From NCBI GenBank assembly GCA_964536085.1, contig CAZHWR010000014.1, forward strand, positions 1 through 38,405: 38,405 nucleotides of DNA. Direction: 5' to 3'. Below are positions 1 through 7,985 of the stretch, in pieces. This stretch comes from CAZHWR01 sp964536085. GTDB lineage: Bacteria; Bacillota; Clostridia; Oscillospirales; Ruminococcaceae. The first letter of the stretch is position 1. Every line of letters begins with the position of its first letter. The translations under genes and the position numbers were made by a program. A model generated the notes under the pieces. That model was not told where the DNA came from, did no database searches, and saw only the letters and a program-made list of their open reading frames with translations.

Positions 1-380
1 TCAAGGATCATCCTTTTAAGATTGAGGCAAACGAAGAAATGGATCGAATGATTGAGAGCATCCGCAAGGTGGGTGCAATTACGCCGGCTCTTGCAAGACC
101 GTTGCCTGACGGCGGCTACGAGCTTATCTCAGGGCACAGACGACTTGCGGCGTGTCAGGTGCTCGGCATTGAAACAATGCCCGTAATCGTCCGAGAAATA
201 ACCGACGATTAAGCCGTGATCGCAATGGTAGACGAAAACAAAATCGCTTTCAACCCTGCGGTGGAGATTTCCTATTTGAAGCATTCCGAGAGATACACTG
301 ATGAGCAGATCAAGCGGGATATTCTGAAAGGCTTGGAGCTGCTCAAACGCCATAGCGCACCTCCAAATCCAGTGGCATAA
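1..380 (+). pseudogene. ParB/Spo0J N-terminal domain protein, decayed remnant (5' cut by window)
   Basis: Reading from base 3, the translation opens with a typical ParB N-terminal domain: HPFKIEANEEMDRMIESI, then GGYELISGHRRLAACQVLG and the TMPVIVREI strand. The GHRR box is the CTP/DNA-binding signature of the family. A TAA at 210-212 falls where the family normally has an acidic residue before AVIAMVDEN. The frame then stays open to the TAA at 378-380 (PAVEISYLK followed by a short unrelated-looking tail), so the middle and C-terminal domains are missing. I read this as a nonsense-mutated, internally deleted copy of the ParB-like proteins carried by Firmicute conjugative elements and plasmids. 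The upstream part lies outside the window, so the full extent is unknown. Confidence 0.75.
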
Positions 381-382
381 AA

Positions 383-1006
383 TTAATTGCTTTGTGTACA
401 TTTTTTTGCAACAAAAATGTGAGCAAATTCAGTTTCAAAAACGTCAATAAGCTGTAATCCTGCGTTTGTAATATAATCTTTTATTTTCTCAGGCGTATCG
501 GGAAATACCGTGATTTTTCTCAATCCTGTATCTATAAAAGTTTCTTGATTTTTGTCTATTGATAAGACAAATCTGCCGGCATCTTTTAGCAGACAAGCTA
601 CCTTATTTATAGCTTTCTGCTTTTCCTTTATGTGCATAAAGGTTAAAGATGAGTATATAACATCTAAAGTTTCGAGAAATTCAAAATTTAAAAAATCGCC
701 GCAATGCAATGTAACATTGGCTTGTTCTGAAAGGTTTTCCCTTGCTCTTTCTATTGTTTTAGGAGAAATATCAATACCAAGGAGATGACTGCATAAGGGA
801 GCAACACGAAGAGCAAGTCTACCTGTTCCCACTCCAATTTCAAGAACTGATTTATGTTTGCGAAGCTCCATTTTGTCAATAAAGACCTGTCCGTCCCATT
901 TATTCATGTAATCCTGCAATGGCTTTGAATCATGGACGGGATCGTTATTTTCTTCTATAAGGGAATCATAGTGCAGAATAACATCATGGATATTAGTGCT
1001 TTTCAA
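383..1006 (-). CDS. SAM-dependent class I methyltransferase
   Basis: A Rossmann-fold methyltransferase of about 207 residues. Motif I is VLEIGVGTGRLALRV, followed by the acidic strand end LLGIDISP (SAM ribose contact), motif II around VTLHCGDFLNFEF, and DVIYSSLTFMHIKE as the motif IV region. The closest general type is the Methyltransf_11/25 small-molecule or unknown-substrate enzymes; the substrate cannot be inferred. Start choice: the frame is open upstream to an ATG at 1102, but the only good ribosome site (GGAGGT, 1012-1017) lies just before a TTG at 1006, giving a protein starting KSTNIHDVIL. The extra 32 upstream codons do not look like part of the fold. It stands alone between a ParB remnant and a tRNA and may be cargo of the same old element. 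Confidence 0.85.
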   Translation of the reverse strand: MKSTNIHDVILHYDSLIEENNDPVHDSKPLQDYMNKWDGQVFIDKMELRKHKSVLEIGVGTGRLALRVAPLCSHLLGIDISPKTIERARENLSEQANVTLHCGDFLNFEFLETLDVIYSSLTFMHIKEKQKAINKVACLLKDAGRFVLSIDKNQETFIDTGLRKITVFPDTPEKIKDYITNAGLQLIDVFETEFAHIFVAKKCTQSN

Positions 1007-1184
1007 ACATGCACCTCCAATCAAATTACTTATCAGCGGCAACGCCGGATTTCGTCCAAGCATCCACTTCGCTGATTTTAAACTTCTTTCAAGACAATAC
1101 AATAATACATAATTAATATATTATATCACAATTTTCATGATAAATTAAGTCTTAATACGGGCTTATTCGGGGTTTGCTCCGAGT

Positions 1185-1225
1185 AAAAAAGCCGGATAAT
1201 AACATTAATACTATTATCCGGCTTT
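1185..1225 (-). terminator. Intrinsic terminator of tRNA-Ser
   Basis: A perfect 12-bp inverted repeat (AGCCGGATAATA at 1190-1201 with its complement at 1212-1223) is followed, on the minus strand, by a run of six T. It begins directly after the CCA end of the tRNA gene, so it most likely ends that transcript. Confidence 0.85.
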
Positions 1226-1313
1226 GGCGGACAGGGTGGGATTCGAACCCACGGTACCGTGAGGTACACCTGATTTCGAGTCAGGCCCGTTATGACCACT
1301 TCGATACCTGTCC
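1225..1313 (-). tRNA. tRNA-Ser (anticodon CGA)
   Basis: The reverse complement folds as a class II tRNA of 89 nt including an encoded CCA. The acceptor stem is GGACAGG/CCTGTCC with discriminator G. The anticodon arm has loop CTCGAAA, giving anticodon CGA (Ser, UCG codons). There is a long variable arm (TACCTCACGGTA) typical of tRNA-Ser, and a T arm with GGTTCGAATCC. It has its own promoter upstream and a terminator immediately downstream. The 3' end points toward the ParB remnant, the side on which tRNA-targeting elements integrate. Confidence 0.97.
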
Positions 1314-1342
1314 GTATTTATTTATTTATTGCAACGACAAAT

Positions 1343-1371
1343 ATTATATCAGAGAAATATTCCGAAGTCAA
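1343..1371 (-). promoter_or_regulatory. Sigma-A promoter of tRNA-Ser
   Basis: On the minus strand TTGACT (1371-1366) is separated by 17 nt from TATAAT (1348-1343). The expected transcription start is about 20 nt before the mature tRNA 5' end at 1313. Confidence 0.85.
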
Positions 1372-1463
1372 TAGATTTTATTCTGTAATAAACAAATAAT
1401 GCCGCACATATAATTTACAGACAAAAATAAAACAAAGCGAATTGAAAATGAGGAGGTTTCAAG

Positions 1464-2387
1464 ATGGCAAAATATTATCCCGAGGGGATATTGAGCGGCT
1501 GTCAGGAAAATAGAGATAACATTAAAAGCTTAATTACGCTTCAGAGCAGCATGATGTGTGATAAAATATTAGAGGCGCGCGCAATTGTATGCGACAGCGC
1601 GCACAATTTGATAGTCGATCTCGGATTTATGCGAGGGATAATACCGCGCGACGAAGGAGCCATAGGAATTGCCGAAGGAGTGACAAAGGATATTGCGGTG
1701 ATAAGCCGTGTAAATAAATTTGTTTGCTTTAAGATAAAAAGCTTTTCCAAAGATGTAAACGGCAAACCTATTGCTGTGCTGTCGCGCAGGGAAGCGCAGA
1801 TTGAGTGTGAAGAGAATTATATAAAAAAACTGAGTCCGGGCGACGTTATAGATGCAAAGGTAACTCACATGGAGCCGTTTGGGTGCTTTGTTGATATCGG
1901 ATGCGGTATATCGTCGCTTATACCGATAGACGCCATATCCGTTTCCAGAATAAGCCACCCAAACAACCGTTTTTACAACGGTCAGGAGATAAAGGCGGTG
2001 GTAAAAAGCATAGACAGCGACGGCAGGATATGCCTGACTCACAAGGAGCTTTTGGGGACTTGGGAGGAAAATGCAAACGAGTTTTCGGTAGGGGAAACCG
2101 TTGCGGGGATAGTGCGGTCAATCGAGAGCTATGGTATTTTTGTTGAACTTGCGCCGAATCTCGCGGGACTTGCCGAGCTAAAAGACGGCGTTGAGGTCGG
2201 TCAGAGCGCAAGCGTATACATAAAAAGCCTTATTCCGGGAAAGATGAAGGCTAAGCTGATAATAGTTGATTCATTTGATTCCGGAGCCGAAGGCGTGAAC
2301 AGTAAATACTATTTTAACGGCAGCCATATGGACTACTGGAAATATTCGCCCGACTGCTGTGAAAAAGTAATTGAGACCGAGTTTTAG
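1464..2387 (+). CDS. S1 RNA-binding domain protein
   Basis: A 307-residue protein built from S1-type OB folds. A degenerate N-terminal copy spans about residues 30-110 (ARAIVCDSAHNLIVDLG). A clear copy spans about 120-195, with the hallmark pattern GDVIDAKVTHMEPFGCFVDI and LTHKELLGTW. A third spans about 205-265 (GETVAGIVRSIESYGIFVEL). This resembles the ribosomal-protein-S1-like proteins of Clostridia rather than full ribosomal S1, being shorter with only three repeats. It probably binds single-stranded RNA in the cytoplasm; its partner is unknown. The start has an ideal GAGGAGG at 7 nt. It is monocistronic, with a strong terminator directly after it. Confidence 0.9.
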   Translation: MAKYYPEGILSGCQENRDNIKSLITLQSSMMCDKILEARAIVCDSAHNLIVDLGFMRGIIPRDEGAIGIAEGVTKDIAVISRVNKFVCFKIKSFSKDVNGKPIAVLSRREAQIECEENYIKKLSPGDVIDAKVTHMEPFGCFVDIGCGISSLIPIDAISVSRISHPNNRFYNGQEIKAVVKSIDSDGRICLTHKELLGTWEENANEFSVGETVAGIVRSIESYGIFVELAPNLAGLAELKDGVEVGQSASVYIKSLIPGKMKAKLIIVDSFDSGAEGVNSKYYFNGSHMDYWKYSPDCCEKVIETEF

Positions 2388-2391
2388 TGTT

Positions 2392-2423
2392 AAGCGCGGC
2401 AGAGCTTATCTGCCGCGCTTTTT
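2392..2423 (+). terminator. Intrinsic terminator after S1 protein gene
   Basis: A perfect 12-bp GC-rich stem (AAGCGCGGCAGA paired with TCTGCCGCGCTT, 5-nt loop) is followed by T residues, starting 5 nt after the stop codon. Confidence 0.93.
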
Positions 2424-2501
2424 ATGTGAAGCTATGTTGATTCTAACGTTAAAATATTGTATAATTATTACCGATACAGGCGGTTTGAAAAGAGAAGCAG
2501 A

Positions 2502-3036
2502 ATGAAATGTTCAATAAGAAAATGGCGGCTTGAGGACGCATGCGATCTCGCCGCTGCTTTGTCATATAAAATATACTTGACAATCTGCGGGACGGTCTGC
2601 CGTATCCGTATACTGAAAAGGACGCCGGGAATATATATCTGCAATGCTTTCGGCAGATGAAAGCGATACTTTTGCCTTTGCAGTCACAGTGAACGAAAGG
2701 GCTGTGGGCAGTATAGGAGCGTTCAGGCAGGAAAATATCCACAATCGGACGGCGGAGCTGGGCTATTATCTTGCGCAGGAGCATTGGGGGCAGAGGTATT
2801 ATGACTGATGCTGTTCGTCAGATGTGTACTTATATTTTTGAAAACAGCAATATCATTCGTATTTTTTGCCGAGCCGTTTGCGTACAACGCAGGTTCACGG
2901 CGAGTGCTTGAAAAAAGCGGGGTTTGAGTGCGAAGGCACACTGCGCTGTAACGCCGTAAAAAACGGGAAAATATTGGATATGATGATGTATGCGCTAACG
3001 CGCGAGGCGTATGACGCTGCAAAATATCGGGAGTGA
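2502..3036 (+). pseudogene. GNAT acetyltransferase (RimJ/RimL-like), frameshifted pseudogene
   Basis: Conceptual translation with frame changes rebuilds a near full-length (about 178 residues) GNAT enzyme. MKCSIRKWRLEDACDLAAA leads into DNLRDGLPYPYTEKDA. This is followed by FAFAVTVNERAVGSIGAFRQ and ELGYYLAQEHWGQ, then IMTDAVRQMCTYIFEN, EPFAYNAGSRRVLEKSGF and NGKILDMMMYALTREAY. This matches the RimJ/RimL protein N-acetyltransferase order, including the N-x-x-S-x-x-x-L-E-K-x-G-F box. The pieces lie in different frames, with changes near 2570, 2635, 2800, 2865 and 2925, so no intact protein is made. It sits between two terminators. Confidence 0.88.
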
Positions 3037-3052
3037 TTTGAATAAAACGTTG

Positions 3053-3102
3053 GAAAACGACAAAGCGTATCAGGCATATGCCCGATACGCTTTGTCGTTT
3101 TT
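3053..3102. terminator. Bidirectional intrinsic terminator
   Basis: A long inverted repeat: AAAACGACAAAGCGTATC pairs with its near-complete complement ending GTCGTTTTT, around a short loop. T runs occur on both strands, so it can serve the plus-strand pseudogene and the convergent minus-strand radical SAM gene, whose stop codon it touches. Confidence 0.85.
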
Positions 3103-4009
3103 ACAGCCCCTCTTTGTCAAAATTGGGGATAAAGCTTTCTTCGGCGGCTTCACCGTACTGTGTGAAGCAATTTGTGATGCCGATTTCGCCTGCGTATGAT
3201 ACAACGCTTTCGTATTCCTCTGGCGTTATCCTGCGGTCGATTTCATAAAAACTCCCGTTCAATCCAAACGGCGTGTATTGGCTCATAATGCTGTAGATAA
3301 TATCGTTTGAAAATTCGTCATACAGAAGCCTTAGGATCCTTTTGGAATCGCGCGTCATTTCAGGCAGCACTAAATGCCGGACGATCGTTCCGCTTTTTAG
3401 CATACTGTTTTCATCATATTTTGGCGCGCCTGTTTGCGAGAACATCTCTTTTACCGCCGCAAAAGCCTGCTCGCGGTAATCGGGAGCGTTTGAATATCTT
3501 TTGGCGTATGCTTTTGAATAGTATTTGAAGTCAGTGAGATAGATATCGATATATCCGTTAAGATATTTTAAAATATCTGGTATTTCATATCCGCTGGTGT
3601 TGTAAACAAACGGCAGCCCAATGTTATTTTGCTTCGCGAGTTTAATCGATTGTACAACGTGCGGCAAAAAATGTGTGGGAGTGACGAGATTGATGTTGTG
3701 TACGCTGCGTGATTTGAGTTTAAAATACACTTCGCACAGTTGCTCTGCGGACATGGGTTTGCCGATATCATCTCCGCTGCTTATCAGCTTGTTCTGGCAG
3801 TAAACGCATTTTAAATTGCATCCGCAGAAAAATACGGTGCCGGAGCCGTTTTTGCCCGAAATGCACGGCTCCTCCCACATATGTGCATAAGCCTTTGCCG
3901 CCTTTGGAACGGATAATTGACCGCAGAATCCGGTTGCGCCGGAAGTCCTGTCAACACGGCAGCTCCGCGGGCACAGAGTGCAGCTTTTATATAAATTCAG
4001 AATATCCAT
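3101..4009 (-). CDS. PflX-type radical SAM protein (pyruvate formate-lyase activase-like)
   Basis: A 302-residue member of the COG1313/PflX group of radical SAM proteins. The radical SAM cluster motif is CNLKCVYC (Cys64, 68, 71). An extra N-terminal cysteine set (Cys10, 13, 17, 29, in CTLCPRSCRVDR and TGFCGQ) is typical of this family and may hold a second Fe-S cluster. HLVLPEMTRDS and YTPFG in the C-terminal half are family-conserved. Despite the name, no pyruvate formate-lyase is nearby, so a glycyl-radical target is unproven and the substrate is unknown. It begins 2 nt after the stop of the cardiolipin synthase gene and is probably co-transcribed with it. Confidence 0.9.
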   Translation of the reverse strand: MDILNLYKSCTLCPRSCRVDRTSGATGFCGQLSVPKAAKAYAHMWEEPCISGKNGSGTVFFCGCNLKCVYCQNKLISSGDDIGKPMSAEQLCEVYFKLKSRSVHNINLVTPTHFLPHVVQSIKLAKQNNIGLPFVYNTSGYEIPDILKYLNGYIDIYLTDFKYYSKAYAKRYSNAPDYREQAFAAVKEMFSQTGAPKYDENSMLKSGTIVRHLVLPEMTRDSKRILRLLYDEFSNDIIYSIMSQYTPFGLNGSFYEIDRRITPEEYESVVSYAGEIGITNCFTQYGEAAEESFIPNFDKEGL

Positions 4010-4011
4010 GG

Positions 4012-5571
4012 CTACATCAAAGGGGCAAAAAGCTTGAAAAGCGATCTTGCCAGACGGGTAAAGATGTTGACCTTTTTGCAGTCGTCGGCAGTTATTTCTT
4101 TGGACACCTTAAGTGTTTCGATGAAGTCATCATATGCTTCGCCGACAACGCGGTTTTTATAAAACAGTATACCGCATTCAAAGTGCAGATAAAAGCTTCT
4201 GAAATCGAAGTTGGTCGTTCCGATAATAGCTATTTCATCGTCGCATACAACAGATTTGGAATGAATGAAGCCCGGAGAATACTCATAAATCTTAACGCCC
4301 GCGCTTATCAGCGCAGGATAATTCGAGCGCGTGACCGCGTGAACATAAAATTTATCAGGAATCCCCGGAGTTATTATTCTTACGTCGATCCCGCTTTGAG
4401 CCGCGAGCTTTAACGCGGTTATCATTTCATTGTCCAAAATAAGATATGGGGTGCAGATATAAACGTATTTTTTTGCGCTGTTTATCATGTTCATATACGC
4501 CATTTCACCGACTAAGTCCCTGTCGATAGGTGAATCTCCGAACGGCTGGACATATCCGTCGCTTTCCTGCTTTTCTTGAGGACGGTATCGGTCGTAATCA
4601 ATGGGTCCGCCTTGATTTGAAAATGCCTGCCAAAGCTGAAAAAACAGCACAGTGAGATTCCACACGGCTTCGCCTTTTATCATGACCGAAGCGTCTTTCC
4701 AGTGACCGTGCTTTTCATATTCGTTTATGTATTCATCGGCGAGGTTTATTCCGCCGGTAAATCCGACGTTTCCGTCGATAACGGCAATTTTTCGGTGATC
4801 CCTGTAGTTCATAAAAGTGTCGAGCGAGGGGTGAAAAGGGTTGAAAACCACGCATTCAATTCCGTGGCTTTGAAGCTGACGATAGTAGTTGGAGGGTAAA
4901 AGCTGAATTGTTCCCAAATCGTCATACATCACCTTGACTTCAACGCCCTGTTTTGCTTTTTCAATTAAAATATCAAGGATAGTGTTCCACATTTTTCCCT
5001 GTTCGATTATAAAATACTCAAGCAGGATGAATTTTTCGGCTTTTTTAAGTTCATCAACGAGTGCGTCGAATTTGACCTCTCCGGGAGAGAGGTATTTTGC
5101 CTGTGTGTTCTTGTATATCGGAAAATGTGCGTTATTTTCGAGGTATTTCGACTGTTTTGCGACGCGGTCGGATACTTCGGTGACTTCATTCAGGACGTCG
5201 GAATTGTCCGGCAGAACGCTTTCACTGTCTTTAATGGCAGAGGTTATTTTTTTGCCGAGCTTAGGCGAGATGTTTCGGATTCCGAACAGGAGATAAAAAA
5301 GCCCGCCGAAAATCGGAAGGAGCAAAACCGGGATAATCCACGCGACCTTATAGGTGGGATTATCATCCATGATGGCTATATACAGGCAGATTGCAACGCT
5401 CAGCGCCGTGCAGAAAATATCAAAGTAAATTAGATATCTGTCAAGCAGAGCAATCATAACCGCAAACACCGCCGCCTGAACAACTATTAAAAGGCTTGTA
5501 ATAAACAGGCGACTTGTGAAAAATTTTAACAGGCTTTTGGATTTTGATTTTGAACTGCGTTGCTTTTTCAT
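4012..5571 (-). CDS. cls: Cardiolipin synthase
   Basis: A 519-residue membrane enzyme that condenses two phosphatidylglycerol molecules to cardiolipin and glycerol. Two N-terminal transmembrane segments (about residues 15-38 and 40-66) and the PLDc_N segment NPTYKVAWIIPVLLLPIFGG are followed by two phospholipase-D catalytic motifs. The first is HRKIAVIDGNVGFTGG near residue 258; the second is HSKSVVCDDEIAIIGTTNFD near residue 436. Both HxKxxxxD sets are complete. The length is usual for the Firmicute Cls family. It is transcribed from its own promoter through a roughly 150-nt leader containing a GC-rich hairpin, and shares its transcript with the PflX-like gene downstream. Confidence 0.95.
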   Translation of the reverse strand: MKKQRSSKSKSKSLLKFFTSRLFITSLLIVVQAAVFAVMIALLDRYLIYFDIFCTALSVAICLYIAIMDDNPTYKVAWIIPVLLLPIFGGLFYLLFGIRNISPKLGKKITSAIKDSESVLPDNSDVLNEVTEVSDRVAKQSKYLENNAHFPIYKNTQAKYLSPGEVKFDALVDELKKAEKFILLEYFIIEQGKMWNTILDILIEKAKQGVEVKVMYDDLGTIQLLPSNYYRQLQSHGIECVVFNPFHPSLDTFMNYRDHRKIAVIDGNVGFTGGINLADEYINEYEKHGHWKDASVMIKGEAVWNLTVLFFQLWQAFSNQGGPIDYDRYRPQEKQESDGYVQPFGDSPIDRDLVGEMAYMNMINSAKKYVYICTPYLILDNEMITALKLAAQSGIDVRIITPGIPDKFYVHAVTRSNYPALISAGVKIYEYSPGFIHSKSVVCDDEIAIIGTTNFDFRSFYLHFECGILFYKNRVVGEAYDDFIETLKVSKEITADDCKKVNIFTRLARSLFKLFAPLM

Positions 5572-5722
5572 ATTTTTGTCCCCATAAAGGATTCCTTTCC
5601 GCGATGCTTGAAGCGAAGATAAACCCGCGCGCCGTAACTGTAAAGCAGTATGCGCGGCGTGCGGAGGTCAGACGCTGAAATTCGGATGACGGTCAGCAAA
5701 TTTTAAATACTTATATGAGTTA

Positions 5723-5751
5723 AGTATAGCATAACGTCCGACAATCTTCAA
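5723..5751 (-). promoter_or_regulatory. Promoter of the cls operon
   Basis: On the minus strand TTGAAG (5751-5746), a 17-nt spacer and TATACT (5728-5723). It implies a leader of about 145 nt before the cls start codon. Confidence 0.65.
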
Positions 5752-5752
5752 G

Positions 5753-5950
5753 CTATTTATGGTTGCTGTCGACAAAATCCTTGCTGACTTGGACGTTGCT
5801 GTTATTGACCTCGGGCTTTATGTTGCCCTTTTTGTCCTTTTTATCAAATTGGGTCATGGCATAGTCGGTGTAAAACGGCACGACCTCGTTTTTCTCCATC
5901 AGCTTTTTTTCCATAGGAGATTTATTGCGCTTTGTAAATTCCTGCTTCAA
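5753..5950 (-). CDS. Small hydrophilic protein, possibly spore-associated (DUF3787-like tail)
   Basis: About 65 residues, highly charged, with no membrane segment or cysteine. Start choice: an AAAGGATG ribosome site at 5957-5964 is ideally spaced for the TTG at 5950 and directly abuts the in-frame ATG at 5959, so TTG is preferred. The C-terminal end (VQVSKDFVDSNHK) resembles the tail of the small clostridial DUF3787/CDIF630_02480-type spore surface proteins, which end with a lysine-rich 'wVdsn.k' segment, but the central part does not match well. I recall this family from memory and cannot confirm it. It is monocistronic and ends just upstream of the cls promoter. The function is unknown. Confidence 0.6.
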   Translation of the reverse strand: MKQEFTKRNKSPMEKKLMEKNEVVPFYTDYAMTQFDKKDKKGNIKPEVNNSNVQVSKDFVDSNHK

Positions 5951-6022
5951 AATACTCATCCTTTCTTATAATCAGTTTATAAAATTTATTCTTTGCAGCG
6001 CCGGGCTGATTATTTGCGTTGA

Positions 6023-6051
6023 TTGACTTTTTTATATTAATTTTATATAAT
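6023..6051 (+). promoter_or_regulatory. Promoter of the glycan operon
   Basis: TTGACT (6023-6028), a 17-nt spacer and TATAAT (6046-6051). The predicted leader is about 45 nt. No terminator or other convincing promoter is seen before 11148, so it likely drives the four glycan genes and perhaps coaX. Confidence 0.85.
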
Positions 6052-6102
6052 AAACAGGTTACATAAGACTGATGATAATGTATATTGGAAGGCTGAATGT
6101 AA

Positions 6103-7965
6103 ATGGGTAAAAAATACAGAATTTTATATACGGTGCTGATGATCACATGGGATATGATATCCGTTTGGTTTTCGGTCGTTCTGGGATTCAGGCTGCGTTT
6201 TGGATTCGTGGGCGACCTTCCTGCGCTGTACGGCGATAATCTTCTGTTCTATTCTCTTGTAATATGTATAGTTTCGCTTATATCAAACCTTGCGATTAAT
6301 TCGTATAACAGCGTTTGGAGTCACGCCTCGACTACAGAGGTCATAAAGCAGATATGCGCGACCATACTGAGTTTTGTTATAATTTTGATTTTAACAGGTT
6401 CGGGCATAGTACCTTGGTATTCCCCGATAAACATCGAAGTAGTTGTCTTTATATGCATACTTTTGCTGATGCTGCAGCTTTTGGGCAGAATGTCTGTGCG
6501 CGCACTGCTGTTTTTCAGGTCAAAATACGCGTTTATAAAAAAGAAAAGTGAAATGGTCCGCGTTTTGATTTACGGCGCGGGTCAGGCGGGCGCAAACCTT
6601 GTTAAAAAGCTGCACGAAAGCCCGCAGGATAATCTTATGCCGGTTGCGCTTATGGACGACGAGCCCGGGCTCGTGGGGCTTAAAATCAACGGCTTGCCCG
6701 TGCTCGGAGGTTTTGACGAGCTTGAATCGGTCATAAAGCTTGAACAGATTGACGAAGTGATAGTCGCGATACCGTCCGCAGACAGGGAGCTTTTAAAAAA
6801 GATTTTGGTCATCTGCCAGCGAAACGGCTGTATTCTTCAACGATACGGCTCGATAGACGACGTGACTGTGGAGGATTTCAAACGCGCGCAGATAAAAAAT
6901 CTGAATCTTGAAGAGCTTTTGCGCCGCGACAGCGTGAAGCTCAATATGCGTGTGGTCAAGGAATTTATAGAAAACAAAACGGTTCTTATAACCGGCGGAG
7001 TCGGTTCGATAGGAGCGGAAATTTGCCGACAGGTTTTAAAATTCGGCGCGAAAAAAATCATCATATTTGACATCCACGAAAACGGGCTTTTTGATATTGA
7101 CGTTGAGCTGAAAAAAAAGTATGACCAAAGCAGATACGATTTATGCCTTGGCTCGATTAGGGACAAAAGGCGGATTGAAGAAATCTTTTCCGAATATAAG
7201 CCTGATATCGTATTCCATGCCGCGGCGCACAAGCATGTGCCGATGATGGAAATAAATCCGAAGGAAGCTATAAAAAACAATGTTTTCGGAACAATAAACG
7301 TGGGCAAAGCGTGCATTAAGCACGGTGTAACAAAATTTATTTTGATATCAACCGACAAGGCGGTAAATCCCACAAGCGTTATGGGGGCGACAAAGCGCAT
7401 AGCGGAGCTCGCCATAGGCGTTTTGAACCGCGAGCGGAAGACCGAGTTTGCCGCCGTGCGGTTCGGAAACGTTTTGGGAAGCAACGGAAGCGTTGTGCCG
7501 TTTTTTCAAAAGCAGATTGAACAGGGTGGTCCTGTAACTGTTACGCATCCTGACATGCGGAGATATTTTATGACTATTCCCGAGGCGGTTCAGCTTGTGC
7601 TTGAAGCAGGCTCTATGGCGAACGGCGGAGAGGTTTTTGTTTTGGATATGGGAGAGCCGGTTAAAATCTATGATTTGGCGTGCGATTTAATAAGGCTTTC
7701 GGGGCTTGATCCTCAAAAGGATATTAAAATCGTATTCACGGGACTTCGTCCGGGCGAGAAGCTGTTTGAGGAAATCTCGCTCGGCAGCGAAGACGTTACA
7801 AAAACCAGCAACAACAAGATATTTATATGCAAGTCGGACGAGCTCGACGTTTTAAGCGTAAAGGAAAAAATCAAATGCTTAAGCGACGACCTTTCTGCGG
7901 ACGGCGAGTTTGACGCAATAGGCGAAATTAAACAGCTTGTTCCGAATTTTACACACAAATCTTAA
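6103..7965 (+). CDS. Membrane nucleotide-sugar 4,6-dehydratase/epimerase (CapD/FlaA1/WbpM family)
   Basis: A 620-residue inner-membrane enzyme. Four transmembrane helices fill about residues 5-135. They are followed by a CoA-binding-like Rossmann domain (VRVLIYGAGQAGANL near 152) and a C-terminal short-chain dehydrogenase domain with NAD(P) motif ITGGVGSIGAE near 294. The active site contains STDKAVNPTSVMGATKR (about 415-431); the usual SDR tyrosine is replaced by methionine (Met-x-x-x-Lys), the known variant of the WbpM/FlaA1 dehydratases. The likely reaction is 4,6-dehydration of a UDP-HexNAc, usually UDP-GlcNAc. It opens an operon with a sugar dehydrogenase, a glycosyltransferase and a phosphoglycosyl transferase, pointing to surface glycan or capsule synthesis. 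The ATG is chosen because of an upstream GGAAGG. Confidence 0.93.
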   Translation: MGKKYRILYTVLMITWDMISVWFSVVLGFRLRFGFVGDLPALYGDNLLFYSLVICIVSLISNLAINSYNSVWSHASTTEVIKQICATILSFVIILILTGSGIVPWYSPINIEVVVFICILLLMLQLLGRMSVRALLFFRSKYAFIKKKSEMVRVLIYGAGQAGANLVKKLHESPQDNLMPVALMDDEPGLVGLKINGLPVLGGFDELESVIKLEQIDEVIVAIPSADRELLKKILVICQRNGCILQRYGSIDDVTVEDFKRAQIKNLNLEELLRRDSVKLNMRVVKEFIENKTVLITGGVGSIGAEICRQVLKFGAKKIIIFDIHENGLFDIDVELKKKYDQSRYDLCLGSIRDKRRIEEIFSEYKPDIVFHAAAHKHVPMMEINPKEAIKNNVFGTINVGKACIKHGVTKFILISTDKAVNPTSVMGATKRIAELAIGVLNRERKTEFAAVRFGNVLGSNGSVVPFFQKQIEQGGPVTVTHPDMRRYFMTIPEAVQLVLEAGSMANGGEVFVLDMGEPVKIYDLACDLIRLSGLDPQKDIKIVFTGLRPGEKLFEEISLGSEDVTKTSNNKIFICKSDELDVLSVKEKIKCLSDDLSADGEFDAIGEIKQLVPNFTHKS

Positions 7966-7985
7966 AGGAGCGGTAAAAACAGCCT

